The notes beneath the pieces were generated by a model. The model was not told the origin of the DNA. It saw only the letters and a program-made list of their open reading frames with translations, and did no database searches. Below are positions 24,701 to 34,565 of a stretch of DNA of 64,000 nt, piece by piece. Origin of the DNA: Choristoneura fumiferana (Eukaryota > Arthropoda > Insecta > Lepidoptera > Tortricidae); the NCBI RefSeq assembly GCF_025370935.1, contig NC_133496.1, positions 9,744,346 to 9,808,345 on the forward strand, written 5' to 3'. Made by a program: the position numbers and the translations under genes. The first letter of the stretch is position 1; the number at the start of each line of letters is the position of its first letter.

Positions 24701-27700
24701 GTTAATGTTTTATACATTTTAATCAACCAGCTTTTGCCCGCGTCTTCGCCCGCGTGGAATTCGGCTATCGCTCGCTGTTCCCTCGGGAACTGTGCATTTT
24801 CCGGGATAAAAAGTAGCCTGTGTCATTCTCTGGCCCATAAACTATCTCTGTGCCAAAAAGCACGTTGATCCGTCACTCTGTTTCGACGTGAAAGACAGAC
24901 AAACATACAAACACACAAACACTCTTTCTCATTTATAATATTACAATACAATACAATACAATAACTCTTTATTGCACACCAATACAGTAATCAGTACAGA
25001 AAACACAAGTATATACATAGAGATTTTCTAAGGTAAGCAATAGGCGGCCTTATCGCTTCAGAGCGATCCCTTCCAGAATATTAGTATGGATACACTATTT
25101 AGCTTCCCTTTACTTAATTCAGCGCAGCTCTTAGCAAGTTTATTAGTATGATTATCATCATCTAAGCCTATAATAGTCCCGCTGTTGGGCATAGGCCTCA
25201 GAGGGCTTAAGCTGTAATTCCCACAAAGTCCAGTGTGGGCCAAGGATGCAATGGATATAACATTTCGGATCTGGATATGGATACGGATATTATGTCAAAC
25301 ATAATACCGGTTTCGGTTACGGATGTTAAATTATTGCGGATTATCCGATATTTCCGGTTTCGGTTACGGATATTGGATTTTGAAGGAAGTGTAAAAGTAA
25401 AAAAGAAATAGGAAATATTTACTTGATTTAATTGTAATAGTTACGATTCGTAAATTGCGACTTAGCAATAGAAATAATGAACAAAAACCTGTCACATCAT
25501 GTCGCATTTAGACTCCGCCCCTGTCGGAAACTATCCGAACTTTTTATATCGGATTCAGTTAGGGATACAATTTTTATTTTATTTCCGATATCCGATAGCT
25601 TTGGTTACGGATACGTTGCTCCATAACATCTCTGGTGTGGACTCACACTATTGCATCGCTTTGCAAGTGTGTGCAGGTTTCCTTAGTTTCTTGGTTTACC
25701 GTGAACAATGTCAACATTCTATGGCATATTACATATTAAGTAGGTATTTTAACTGCGTGTTACCATAACTTTAGAAAGCGTTTCATAACAAGCACGTTAC
25801 AACATGTTCCAGTGACCATTTTACACGCATGTTTCAGTACCAAAATTACAATCACAAAGGGAACTTGAGAAATGCTCTTTTACAATACGAATGTTTTAGT
25901 TAAAGCATGGTAATGACTAGTTGTATAATGTTAAAGCAATCCCACCAAAAACATTCTGTAAAAAACTAGCCAAGTCTCGATGGAGCTGCTTGTTTATCTC
26001 TAAAAAGAAATTATTTTATCTAGACAAAGTCGTGCCAAGTCTAAGGTTCCTTACTGCGATTTCTTTATTATTATAGTTAATGTTGTGTGACTTGGCCGTT
26101 GACTTGTACCCACTCACGTATAAAGAATGTTGAGTCTTAAGTCTTATCCAGTAAATGTTGAGACTCAATACGCGGACAATATAAACATTGCATTGTGGCC
26201 TCTTGCATTAGTTTACTTGATTCACAAAGTCACGCGGTTAAAAACCGCGGCGGTTTAGCCGTAGTGCGGCCTCGGCCTTAAGTGATTTCGACTAAAACCT
26301 ATATAATGTTTCAGTGTTAAATCTGCTTCATAGTTTTGTTAACTCTGGCAAAGAATTATCTTTTTTACTTTTAAGTACATTCATCATCTGAGTTTATAAT
26401 TTATACGCATGTCCTTTTATTTATACGCACAATAAGACAGAGAAAGTACTGTTCTTAATAACATATAATTAATTGCGTAATTAAATTTAATGAAGCGATT
26501 AAGTGTTCATGTAAGATTTTTTGTTGAAAAAAATTCAATACATTTTTATTTGTAGTTGATGTTTACTGTACTTGCAATATCATCCAACCTACGTATGCAT
26601 ATCACAAATCAATCTGACCAATGAAAGTGGATCAAAATGAACTTTCAGGATTTGACTCAAATACAAAAACAACAACACACAAGGCAAGATAAATAAAAGC
26701 TTGTTTTATTTATCACATCATCACCACACATCACGGCGGAAACTAGGAAACTGAATCACGTACCAGGGTGAACCTTTGTGCTAATACGTAATGTCACGTT
26801 GACATCATATACATTTTCATAGAAATTATAGCCAATTTGATTAAGAAAAGGTTCCTTCCTGGTACGTATTTCAGTTTCCTGGAATATACATCCCACTAAG
26901 CTATCAGCCGTCATGCTCGGTAAACTTTGCAAGTTAACAAGACAAGCAAGTATCTAATAGTTGTGTAAACCCGACTCGACATGAGTATAGACCGGATTTG
27001 TAAACACTGTGTTTTTTTTCCCGCTATCTTCACAGATGGCTCAGTTCATTGATACACTTGATAATTCATTTTTGCTAAAACCTTTTTTATATTAAAATCT
27101 TTTTTTCATGCATATAAAAACTTCACAGTCACTGTTTAAGGTAAATTCGTAAAATTAACAAACTGTTAGACTTGTGTTGAAAAACATTGATAGAAATGAA
27201 ATAGAGAAATAAAAAACTAACTTTTTTAACCTTCTTGTAAATGTATGTGAAATAAAACGGATTATTTCAGAACTGTGAAAGCACATCATAAATTGAGGAC
27301 ATTTACACTGTTTTACTGCTAATAATTCATTATCTATCCTTCATGAACTTCATTTGCCTGTTGAATATACCTTTAAAGTTAAAGGAAATCAAAAATAACA
27401 CGGTATAGTTCTCCTTATTTAGTGTCACTTGTAAAAGGCGTTAACCTGATATGTGTAAGTTCAGTGAGCATAACAAAACCCATTACAAGTTTCTGGTTTA
27501 AATAATGCGCGACTATTGTCCAAAATGGTTTCTCTTCGAACAAGTTTTGTGCTAAAACTGTTTATTTGGAACAGAAATGAACTTGTTTTGAGAAGTTTTC
27601 ATTACTTAGAAGATGAGTCATTTTATTTTCTCTACAATGAAATTGTGTAAGCTTGCCAGGGCGTTTCTCCGGAACTCGAGTTTTAACAGTTTTCTACAAA

Positions 27701-29268
27701 AGAATCAAAGTCAAAGTCAAAGTCAAAATATCTTTATTCAATTTAGGCTATAACAAGCACTTATGAATGTCAAAAAAAATCTACCACCGGTTCAGAAAAA
27801 TCTCTGCTGAGAAGAATCCGGCAAGAAACTCAACGAGGTATATATTTTTTTAAAACAGAATGATCGCTATTAGGGTGGAGCGTCTATGTATGGAGTTAAA
27901 TTTTGTGTAACCAGTCTCGAATACCTCTTAAAATTTGCATATGGACTAGTTTCTTACATAAATATTTTTATATTATTTTTTCGACATATGTTTTAGCCCT
28001 CTACCTTACCTCGAAGATTTTGATTCTTGTATGAAAACTTTGTAATTTCACATAAAAATAAATAAAAAAAATTATGCTGGAAAATGACGGGACATCAGCT
28101 TCAATAAAAATTGTATCAATACATACAAGTCACATAAACATACTTAAATGAAAATTGGTTGTATTGGTAGTTTTGGCAGTCTATTTAATTTATAATTTTG
28201 GTACATTTAGTGCGTTACAAAGGCGTTTTACTTAAACTAAGGTATATTTTGAATAAGATGACAACATAATTTTAGGTAAAAACATAATATTTTACGGAAT
28301 TTAACATCAGTTTTTTTTTCAATCTTTAAATGACAGTAGAGGGCTCAAAGTAGGTTTGATATTTTTATTTTTCTCATAAACCTTTGAACAAATGGTAACT
28401 TTTTAGCACTATTCAGCATTTAAAATCCAAAAAAAGAAATTCGCTCCACCTTACTATATAGTGGTTAAAAATAAAATTGATCTCACTACTAGGTACTTTA
28501 TAAATTATATAAAATGAAAACACCTATCGAGTATTATAATTAACATAACACACGGTGAAGGAAACATTCCTAGAAAGCCTTCTAAGAAATTGAATAATGT
28601 GGGAATTACGGCCCAAGCCCTTTCATTCTAAGAAGAGGACTGTGCTTTGTAATTGGATGTATATTTTGAACATGAAACTACCGTGAGACTCACTCATATT
28701 AAAAATATATATATATTGTAACGGATAACTCACGTCTTAAATCGAGTTTAGCCCGACATGTTTCGGGCCTTCCTCTTGGGAGCACTCGGCGGCTGCTGCA
28801 ACACGCGCACATGTCGTACTAAACTCGATTTAAGACGTGAAGTTATCCGGTTATATTAAATATGGATGTATATTATAACCTGAAATCGATAAATTACGAT
28901 ATTTTTTTTTTATTACAATTACTTATTTTTGGTGAGCTCCTGATAATTTAGACTAAAGATAATGCGGGTAGAATTGGATAAATTTTAATCACGGTCCATA
29001 TGATTATCTTAGCAAAGATATTTTCGGCTTTGCAGTTTTAAAGAGACAATTAAGTCAAAATAGGTGAGGGCTTTTTTGACATCCATGAGTGCTAGACCTA
29101 AATGGAAAAATATATTTTGACTTTGATTTTGAATTAGATCCTTAATATCAAAACTTACTTTTCAATAGCCACCCCTGAAAACAACTCGACCCGGTCTTCC
29201 TCGCTGGGCCCGGGAGCGGCGCAGCAGCCAACCACCGCAACGATCAAAATCACGCACAACACTTTCAT
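21714..29268 (-). CDS. Small Osiris family protein, complete, four exons, 175 residues
   Basis: Exons are 29159-29268, 24303-24382, 22289-22491 and 21714-21848. All have GT donors and AG acceptors, and the phases join without a frame break (525 coding bases plus stop). The protein starts with a signal peptide (MKVLCVILIVAVVGCCAA), followed by an acidic linker, then ARTFEEARGKIKKYAPLL and a long hydrophobic region (about residues 73-122) with GLLFGGLTLLVTKALVVAKL and AFLAAAALGIQKLL. The tail is Ser/Pro/Tyr-rich and ends AQDGNDLAYKSQIPS, close to the AQxLAY signature of Osiris proteins. It is shorter than most Osiris proteins and lacks the two-cysteine region and most of the DUF1676 core. The large first intron (about 4.8 kb) is filled with repeats. 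Likely a secreted or vesicle-membrane cuticle factor, by family knowledge only. Confidence 0.92.
22982..23151. repeat. Foldback element, family 2 (copy 1), in intron 2 of the small Osiris gene
   Basis: Arms of about 77 bp (CCACCATTGAGAAGGAC at the outer end, ATCGCAATCAAATGACAG inside) flank a 16-nt loop at 23059-23074. A shorter copy lies at 52711-52826. Just left of it, at 22920-22980, is an RTE LINE remnant on the minus strand (WRSMGRLMSNNGRP). Confidence 0.8.
23278..23545 (+). mobile_element. tRNA-derived SINE A, good copy, intronic
   Basis: The head is GACTGGATGGCTAAGTGGTT (A box), then CGGGTTTGATTCCCAGCC (B box). The body contains ACGAATGTTTGTTCTTGGGT and AAGTATGTTTATCCGTAGCC. The tail is GTTTGGGACAAGGTCAATTG, then CCCATGATATATT and an (ATT)n run. 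Confidence 0.85.
23546..23795 (-). repeat. Repeat module linked to SINE A (second copy)
   Basis: It directly continues the SINE at 23278: AATAGGCTTTCTACCCCACG, then CTCACACGTTAGGTACC, then CTTTCGGTGAAGGAAAGCAT. It is the inverse of the module at 11545-11760, with the same junction to the SINE tail. Confidence 0.65.
24130..24270 (+). repeat. Dispersed repeat family D, truncated
   Basis: It starts TTTTTATTCGACTGGATGGC, continues CAAGTGGGTCTCCTGATGGT, and stops after the CCTTAAGTGCCAGTAATTT block. Fuller copies are at 47285-47550 and 50978-51250. Confidence 0.75.
24544..24563. repeat. (TA)n microsatellite
   Basis: A short uninterrupted TA run in intron 1 of the small Osiris gene. Confidence 0.8.
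24725..24965 (+). repeat. Retroelement 3' tail, family F
   Basis: It has the order CCAGCTTTTGCCCGCGTCTT, TTTTCCGGGATAAAAAGTAG, a GACAAACATACAAACA-like run and ATTTATAATATT, ending in (ACAAT)n at 24942-24964. Related copies are at 38380, 53665, 56560 and, inverted, 60370. Confidence 0.6.
25145..25245 (-). repeat. RTE-type LINE 3' end fragment
   Basis: On the minus strand it reads GGGAATTACAGCTTAAGCCC, then CTGAGGCCTATGCCCAACAG, then GGGACTATTATAGGCTTAGA and GATGAT. This is the usual RTE-like 3' terminus in Lepidoptera (see 48655-48775). Confidence 0.65.
25250..25640. other. Intronic segment rich in GGTTACGGATA motifs
   Basis: TTTCGGTTACGGAT occurs at about 25311 and 25361, and TTTGGTTACGGATACG at about 25601, with TATCCGATA inversions between them. 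It is probably a decayed repeat. No coding signal is seen. Confidence 0.35.
26530..26705 (-). repeat. Dispersed repeat family C, 5' part
   Basis: On the minus strand it carries ACAAGCTTTTATTTATCTTG, then CAAATCCTGAAAGTTCAT and CACTTTCATTGGTCAGATTG. It is degraded relative to the 18163 copy. Confidence 0.6.
26745..26883. repeat. Foldback element in intron 1 of the small Osiris gene
   Basis: AGGAAACTGAATCACGTACC at the left end pairs with GGTACGTATTTCAGTTTCCT at the right end. The interior pairing is weaker. No second copy was noticed. Confidence 0.6.
27700..27846 (+). repeat. Dispersed repeat family G (3' retroelement tail)
   Basis: A tandem TCAAAG start (AAAGTCAAAGTCAAAGTCAA) is followed by ATATCTTTATTCAATTTAGG, ACCACCGGTTCAGAAAAATC and GAATCCGGCAAGAAACTCAA. 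An inverse copy lies at 63570-63706 and a fragment at about 29050-29135. Confidence 0.7.
27870..28458. mobile_element. Possible DNA-transposon remnant with short TIRs
   Basis: AGGGTGGAGCG near the left end and CGCTCCACCTT near the right end are near-inverse 11-mers about 570 bp apart in AT-rich sequence. No transposase is visible. Confidence 0.4.
28595..28665 (+). repeat. RTE-type LINE 3' end fragment
   Basis: It reads GTGGGAATTACGGCCCAAGC, then AAGAAGAGGACTGTGC, diverging before the usual (GAT)n end. Confidence 0.6.
28668..28862. repeat. Foldback element, family 3 (copy 1)
   Basis: The lead-in GAACATGAAACTACCGTGAG is followed by inverted arms GATAACTCACGTCTTAAATC / GATTTAAGACGTGAAGTTATC around a GC-rich core. 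A fuller relative lies at 30774-31005 and a fragment at 56455-56570. Confidence 0.75.
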
Positions 29269-29307
29269 TTTTTTAACGTGTTGCTCCTTACAAGTGCGAG
29301 GACCAAT

Positions 29308-29337
29308 TGATGCTTGGGATGCGCCGGCGTCTTTATA
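29308..29337 (-). promoter_or_regulatory. TATA promoter of the small Osiris gene
   Basis: The minus strand reads TAATATAAAGACG, with the TATA T at 29337. GCATCAATT follows, with its A at 29308, 29 bases downstream. The implied leader is about 40 nt before ATG 29268 (TTAAAAAAATG). Confidence 0.75.
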
Positions 29338-29339
29338 TT

Positions 29340-30770
29340 AGGTGCGGGAGCGTTTTGAAATTGAGGCAAAGGTTTTTGTTTCGGGTTTGAGTGGTCTTGG
29401 TACTTGATGATTTTGGGGTGATTCGTGGGAACGGGAATGGTGATACTCTCTCCGTCGAATTGTGGAGGTTTGTCTATTAAATTGTAATATCACTTGCACG
29501 ATACCTTATTTTTTAAATAAAAATTGATCGTAAATTACACTTAAATTGGCAGTATGCACTAAAGTAAACTTGAAATGAACTTTTTTATTTACAATTTTTA
29601 GGACTTAGGTGCAAGGTACTATGTCCTAAAATTTTTACGGTATCATCAAATGGGGTTCAAATCATATTTTTCTTTAAATTTAACTACGTTTAATTAAATT
29701 ATAACACGCTTCTACGGCGTTAACAATAGAGTCGTGTTTAGATATTTTTGATCAAATTTTTCTCATATGTTTATGAACTCGACTGTACAAGTATAGAGTT
29801 ATTCGGATTTGTTAGTTTAAAAGACTTTATAAAAATGTCAACTAGTCAAAATCAATAAAATTAGTGTTTTATAATGTCAATAACGCCAAGAACACTGAAT
29901 AAGTTAAAGGTTTTCATTTACCCTCAAGACAAGCATAAAAAAAGTCAGATTAGATTATTTCCTTTCAAGGTACATAGTTACGCAAATAGTAAACCGATAG
30001 GTAAATACTGATTTCTTTTAAAATATAAGTATAAGTGTGTGTGTGTAGTAGTGTATGTATGTGAATAATTTCAAAGTGATTTTTAATATCCAATTTCCAT
30101 TGTGATAATTGTAAACGAATCTGTGGTATTTTTCCTAAGTTCGAAATTAAAATGTGTCAAAGCTTAAATCTATACCTACTGAAAGCTAGCAACAAAAAAA
30201 AAATTAATGGAATTATAATTATTGATTAATAATATCGCTTGGGACTCGTCAGTTTTCTTCCTTTTCCTGAAGTTTCAAATGAGAAGGAAAAAGAACTCCG
30301 ATCTTTTGTTTCCAGTTCCGAACGACATTAGCAAACTAGTGTAAGTGTACAGTTACACATCAAATAAATTATTTAAGTTCACAGCTACACATCTTTACGG
30401 CACAGCAACTATCAAGATCTCTTGAACTATGTATACAGCCTAAACGTTCATTCATACACATTTTGTAGGCGCATGCGTCCACAGCAGCCACGGGATGACA
30501 ACGATGAAAAACGTAAGTCATTGCTTCATTCAACATTGATCTCTATCGCTAAGGAAGGAGGAACTTCATAGACTGCTTATCTGAGTTTGCAAAGTGGTTT
30601 TGAAATATAAAATAAAGTAATGTTTAACGTTTTATTGAGTAAATTTTTTTTTGTTTTTTTTTGTTATCTAGATATCGATAATTAGATAAACCTCAACATT
30701 AAATTTATTTTGAAAAGATGAAGGACAATGTTTAATTACTATTGTGTTTTACCCAAGTTAGGGATTATTA
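29340..30770. other. Intergenic, nothing recognised
   Basis: AT-rich upstream flank of the small Osiris gene, with a GTGTGTGTGT run near 30036. Enhancers could lie here, but no repeat or coding exon is visible. Confidence 0.4.
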
Positions 30771-30773
30771 AAT

Positions 30774-31005
30774 TTTGAACATGAAACTACCGTGAGACTC
30801 ACTCATGTTAAATGATATTGTAACGGATAACTCACATCTAAAATAGAGTTTAGCTCCATATGTTTCGGGCTATTTCATAGCCCTTCTTCACTCGGTGTGG
30901 GAGCGGGTGTTGCGGCAGCCGCCGAGTCGTGTGCTCCTATGAAGAAGGGCTAAGAAATAGCCTGAAACATGTCGAGCTAAACTCGATTTAAGACGTGGAT
31001 TATTA
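30774..31005. repeat. Foldback element, family 3 (copy 2)
   Basis: It starts TTTGAACATGAAACTACCGT. The arms GATAACTCACATCTAAAATA and TAAACTCGATTTAAGACGTG pair. Inside, CATGTTTCGGGCTATTTC-like sequence (30859) pairs with GAAATAGCCTGAAACATG (30954), and AGCCCTTCTTCA pairs with TGAAGAAGGGCT. Confidence 0.75.
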
Positions 31006-31275
31006 AATTGACTAATTTCAGGATTGATCAAATGAATAACAAAATATGCAAAGTACATGTCAAAATATAAGCATAACTCCCATGTAATCCATTTGCATTT
31101 AATGGGTTTATAAGCATAACTCTTGATAAACTTTACTTAAATGGTCAAAATTATAAAGCTGTGATAAAATTAAAACTAAAACTTAGTCGCTTAAAATAAT
31201 TAAACAAAGAAAAGACCTCGTAGCATTCTACCCAAACAAAAAGCCGACAGCGTTACTCCGTTGAATAGTGATGCT

Positions 31276-31660
31276 AAATATTTGAGAGAGATAGCTGCCG
31301 GCCCTTTAGTAAATATTTGAGAGAGATAGCTGCCGGCCCTTTAGTAAATATTTGAGAGAGATAGCTGCCGGCCCTTTAGTAAATATTTGAGAGAGATAGC
31401 TGCCGGCCCTTTAGTAAATATTTGAGAGAGATAAGTGCCGGCCCTTTAGTAAATATTTGAGAGAGATAGCTGCCGGCCCTTTAGTAAATATTTGAGAGAG
31501 ATAGCTGCCGGCCCTTTAGTAAATATTTGAGAGAGATAGCTGCCGGCCCTTTAGTAAATATTTGAGAGAGATAGCTGCCGGCCCTTTAGTAAATATTTGA
31601 GAGAGATAGCTGCCGGCCCTTTAGTAAATATTTGAGAGAGATAGCTGCCGGCCCTTTAGT
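31276..31660. repeat. Minisatellite, 11 copies of a 35-bp unit
   Basis: Exactly 11 head-to-tail units of 35 bp (385 bp), each with AAATATTTGAGAGAGATAGC followed by TGCCGGCCCTTTAGT. Ten units look identical. The fifth (31416-31450) has ATAAGTGCC in place of ATAGCTGCC. Each unit carries one GAGAGAG and one GCCGGC. Confidence 0.97.
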
Positions 31661-32960
31661 AAATCCCTACACCTTATAGTTATTATAAATGCGATTGTAA
31701 CACTGTATGTCTGGCTGTAACCAATAAAATAAACCAATTTTAGACGAAATGTGATATGGAGATCTTTCGAGATCCTGGGAAACACGTAGGATAGTTCGTG
31801 TTAAGCCTTTCAAAATAACTAATTTCAAGTTTAAATGGCTTAGTTTTTGTGATAATGTCATTTAGAAAACGAAACTATTTTTCCGAGGTCCTTTTGCAGT
31901 TACCGTTACAGGCGTCGGTTTCTGGTACAATCTATATAGTATCGTTAGAATTATATTAAGTAAAGGCTGCCATAATGACATACGCATAAGTGAAAATACT
32001 CATACCGTCGGCCTACTTGGCACGTGGTATGATATTTATAAATTCCGTGTCAAATTGTCCTTATTGCATGTTTACGACACTTTCTCTGGGGTTGTACAGA
32101 ATTTTTGTACAATTATTTATATTTAAATTGGCTTTTGTGCAACTGCTTATAGTTTGCATGCGTTTTTGTATCACCAATGGCTAAGACACTACAGTGCTAC
32201 AAGCTATCTGTTTTTAAGGTTCTGAACCTCCAAAGGAAAAAAGGAATATTTTGAGGATAACTTTGTTTTCCGCTTACGAGTACGTGTCTGAACTTTTCAT
32301 TAATGTGCACTTAAAACAAAATGGGCTATCAAAACATAAAACAACTACGAGCACAAAAGGTTTTTGCTGTGAAAAAAAACGAGACGAAACTTTTGACAAT
32401 TATGATTAGCGATTACGTATTTTTAGTTTAAAGTTTTATTATTGTTCTATATTTACTTTAATTAGTCTGTTAATAATGTGATTACTTTATGAATACATAA
32501 TTACAAAAAACTTTTTGAACGAGTTGCCTACAAAGCCAGATGCCTTATTAAATAGTATGCCTACAAAGTGTAATATCTAAATAGTTGTATGCCGTTTAGG
32601 CAAATGATTTACCTACTTGCTAAAACGACTACCAAGCAAAATGTCTAAGATTTTCATTGTCTTGAAGACAAATTGTCTGTTAATTAAAATGCCTGCAAAG
32701 CAAGGGAAGGGGAGGGGAAAAGCGAGACATCTAAGTTACCATAATTAGGTATTTGTATGTGTATGATAGCGAGCGATGCAAAGAGTAGTAGTTTGGAAGA
32801 ACTGTGCCTCTAGTGTGGCGTTTTCACAATTCATTCGTTTACTATTCGAAGACGTAAATCGAGCATTAGATCGTCGATACGTAGCCGCCAAATGTCCACG
32901 GTGCGGCGGCGTCACCCGATTTCGTTACGATACGCGGACTAAATAGTTTACGTAGCAAAC
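31661..32960. other. Intergenic, nothing recognised
   Basis: Open frames at 31667-31861 and 31990-32184 lack family features. A somewhat GC-richer stretch at 32760-32960 has no recognisable gene. Confidence 0.4.
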
Positions 32961-33075
32961 CTACACTCACAAAAGTTGTTGCGCAAACTTCCCGCTAGAG
33001 GCGCTGTCCGTGTTTCCATACAAATTGAGATTTTAACGCGAACGCGATTGAGACGTACTTTGTGAACGGGGAAAT
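32961..33075. repeat. Half copy of the TAGTGTAAG MITE
   Basis: It contains CGCTAGAGGCGCTGTCCGTG, then TTTCCATACAAATTGAGATT, then TTAACGCGAACGCGATTGAG and ACGTACTTTGTGAACGGGG. It matches the right half of 37811-37987. Confidence 0.65.
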
Positions 33076-33592
33076 ATACTAAGCGTACTGTAACCCTACA
33101 GCGTGTGACCTGAGTGAGCAAGTGAGATTTTTTTTTCTCGTATTAAATGTTGCCTAGGAAAGATGTAGTCATTTAGGTTCTTTTGATCCGTTTCATAAAA
33201 CGTCTGCTTCTAAAAATATCTATTTTCTATGTCTATAATTTGTTTTTTAGACAATCTGCTTTTAGAGCGTCTTAGTTTAACTTGCTCAATATACTTCCAA
33301 AAACTTCATTCTTCCCAAACTTGTTATATTAAATGGGGTGATCAAAGTTTTAATATCATCTTCATTATTATGTCGCTATGTCATAACCAGAAAGTGTGCC
33401 AACGCACCCGATCATGATGTTGTGTAACAGTCGCCCATTACACCTGCATACGATGTTTATGTGCAGTATATTAGTAACATTCAAATGAAACGAGGATTCA
33501 AAGATGCAACAGAAGGAAATAAGAAAATCTATTGAGATGATTATTATTAATGTAATCAATGATTGTAAAAAAGGGAACAAAATCAATGTCCA

Positions 33593-33619
33593 GAGAGAGA
33601 GAGAGAGAGAGAGAGAGAG
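33593..33619. repeat. (GA)n microsatellite
   Basis: An uninterrupted GA run of about 13 repeats. Confidence 0.9.
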
Positions 33620-34565
33620 TTACTTACACATATTCGATACCTACACCATGACTATTAACTCTCTAAAATAATTCAAAAGCACTAGCTACAATGTTTTTTA
33701 ATTTAGTTATAAGTTTATTTACTCTTGATGGAACGTTTATTTTGCTTTTGTTACTTTTGTTTTTCTTCGTCATTCAAACAATTCGTACTTCAGTCTAAAA
33801 TAACTTATTTTACTTTTTTATGTTTAAAACTGTGACTTAATTAATCATTTGTTTTTCAAGATTGTCTATTTATTTATAGATATTGTATTTTATTGAATTA
33901 TCTGTGGACTATGCGTATACGCATCCAGATCAAATAGAAAGTGCGCAAGTTCAATGGCTCGGCCTTGGGCGCTGACCGCCGGGGAAAGTGCCCCTGACCC
34001 CTTTATGGGACCCAAGGGTCCGTAACATTCCCTAAAATGATGAACCATGTGGAGAATTTTTTTTTAACGCGCTTTTACTATAGGAATACTTTAAGAGAAT
34101 AATTGAAATAGAGTTTTATCTGTTGTCTTTATTACCAGTGAAATATAAAATAATACAATATGAATTCCTTAAAGAGCTAGTACAAATAGCTTTATTGAAT
34201 AATCTAAAAATGCTGACTTTGGTTTATTCGATTAAAAATTAAAACGTATCGTAAATAATTTTAGGAACAAAATAACATAATTTTAACTTAGGTAAATAGT
34301 CATTGAAATCATTTTTAAAATTTTAAGCTTTTTAAATATTCGTATGCTAGTTTGATGAGACCAATTTTCAATTCCTGCAATCTTGAATTCTCAGTAAAAA
34401 GTGTTATAAATTAAATTGACAAGAAGTCACGATTTTTTCTAAACTTAGATATTCTGCACATAAAATATTGTTAGCGACAAGCAGCCTCTACAGCTTTTTA
34501 ATAAATAAGTAGGTATAACTTAAGCATAGTGATGCCTCAAGTGATGCTGATTAAAAGTCAGTCAG
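33620..34565. other. Downstream flank of the Osiris-like gene at 34.6-36.4 kb
   Basis: AT-rich. Minus-strand AATAAA candidates lie at 34191-34196 and 34223-34228, giving a 3' UTR of about 340-370 nt. Nothing else is recognised. Confidence 0.45.

Noticed and set aside
31276..31660. Possible CRISPR-like array
   Set aside because: The 35-bp units are directly adjacent with no unique spacers, and the window is eukaryotic. It is a minisatellite.
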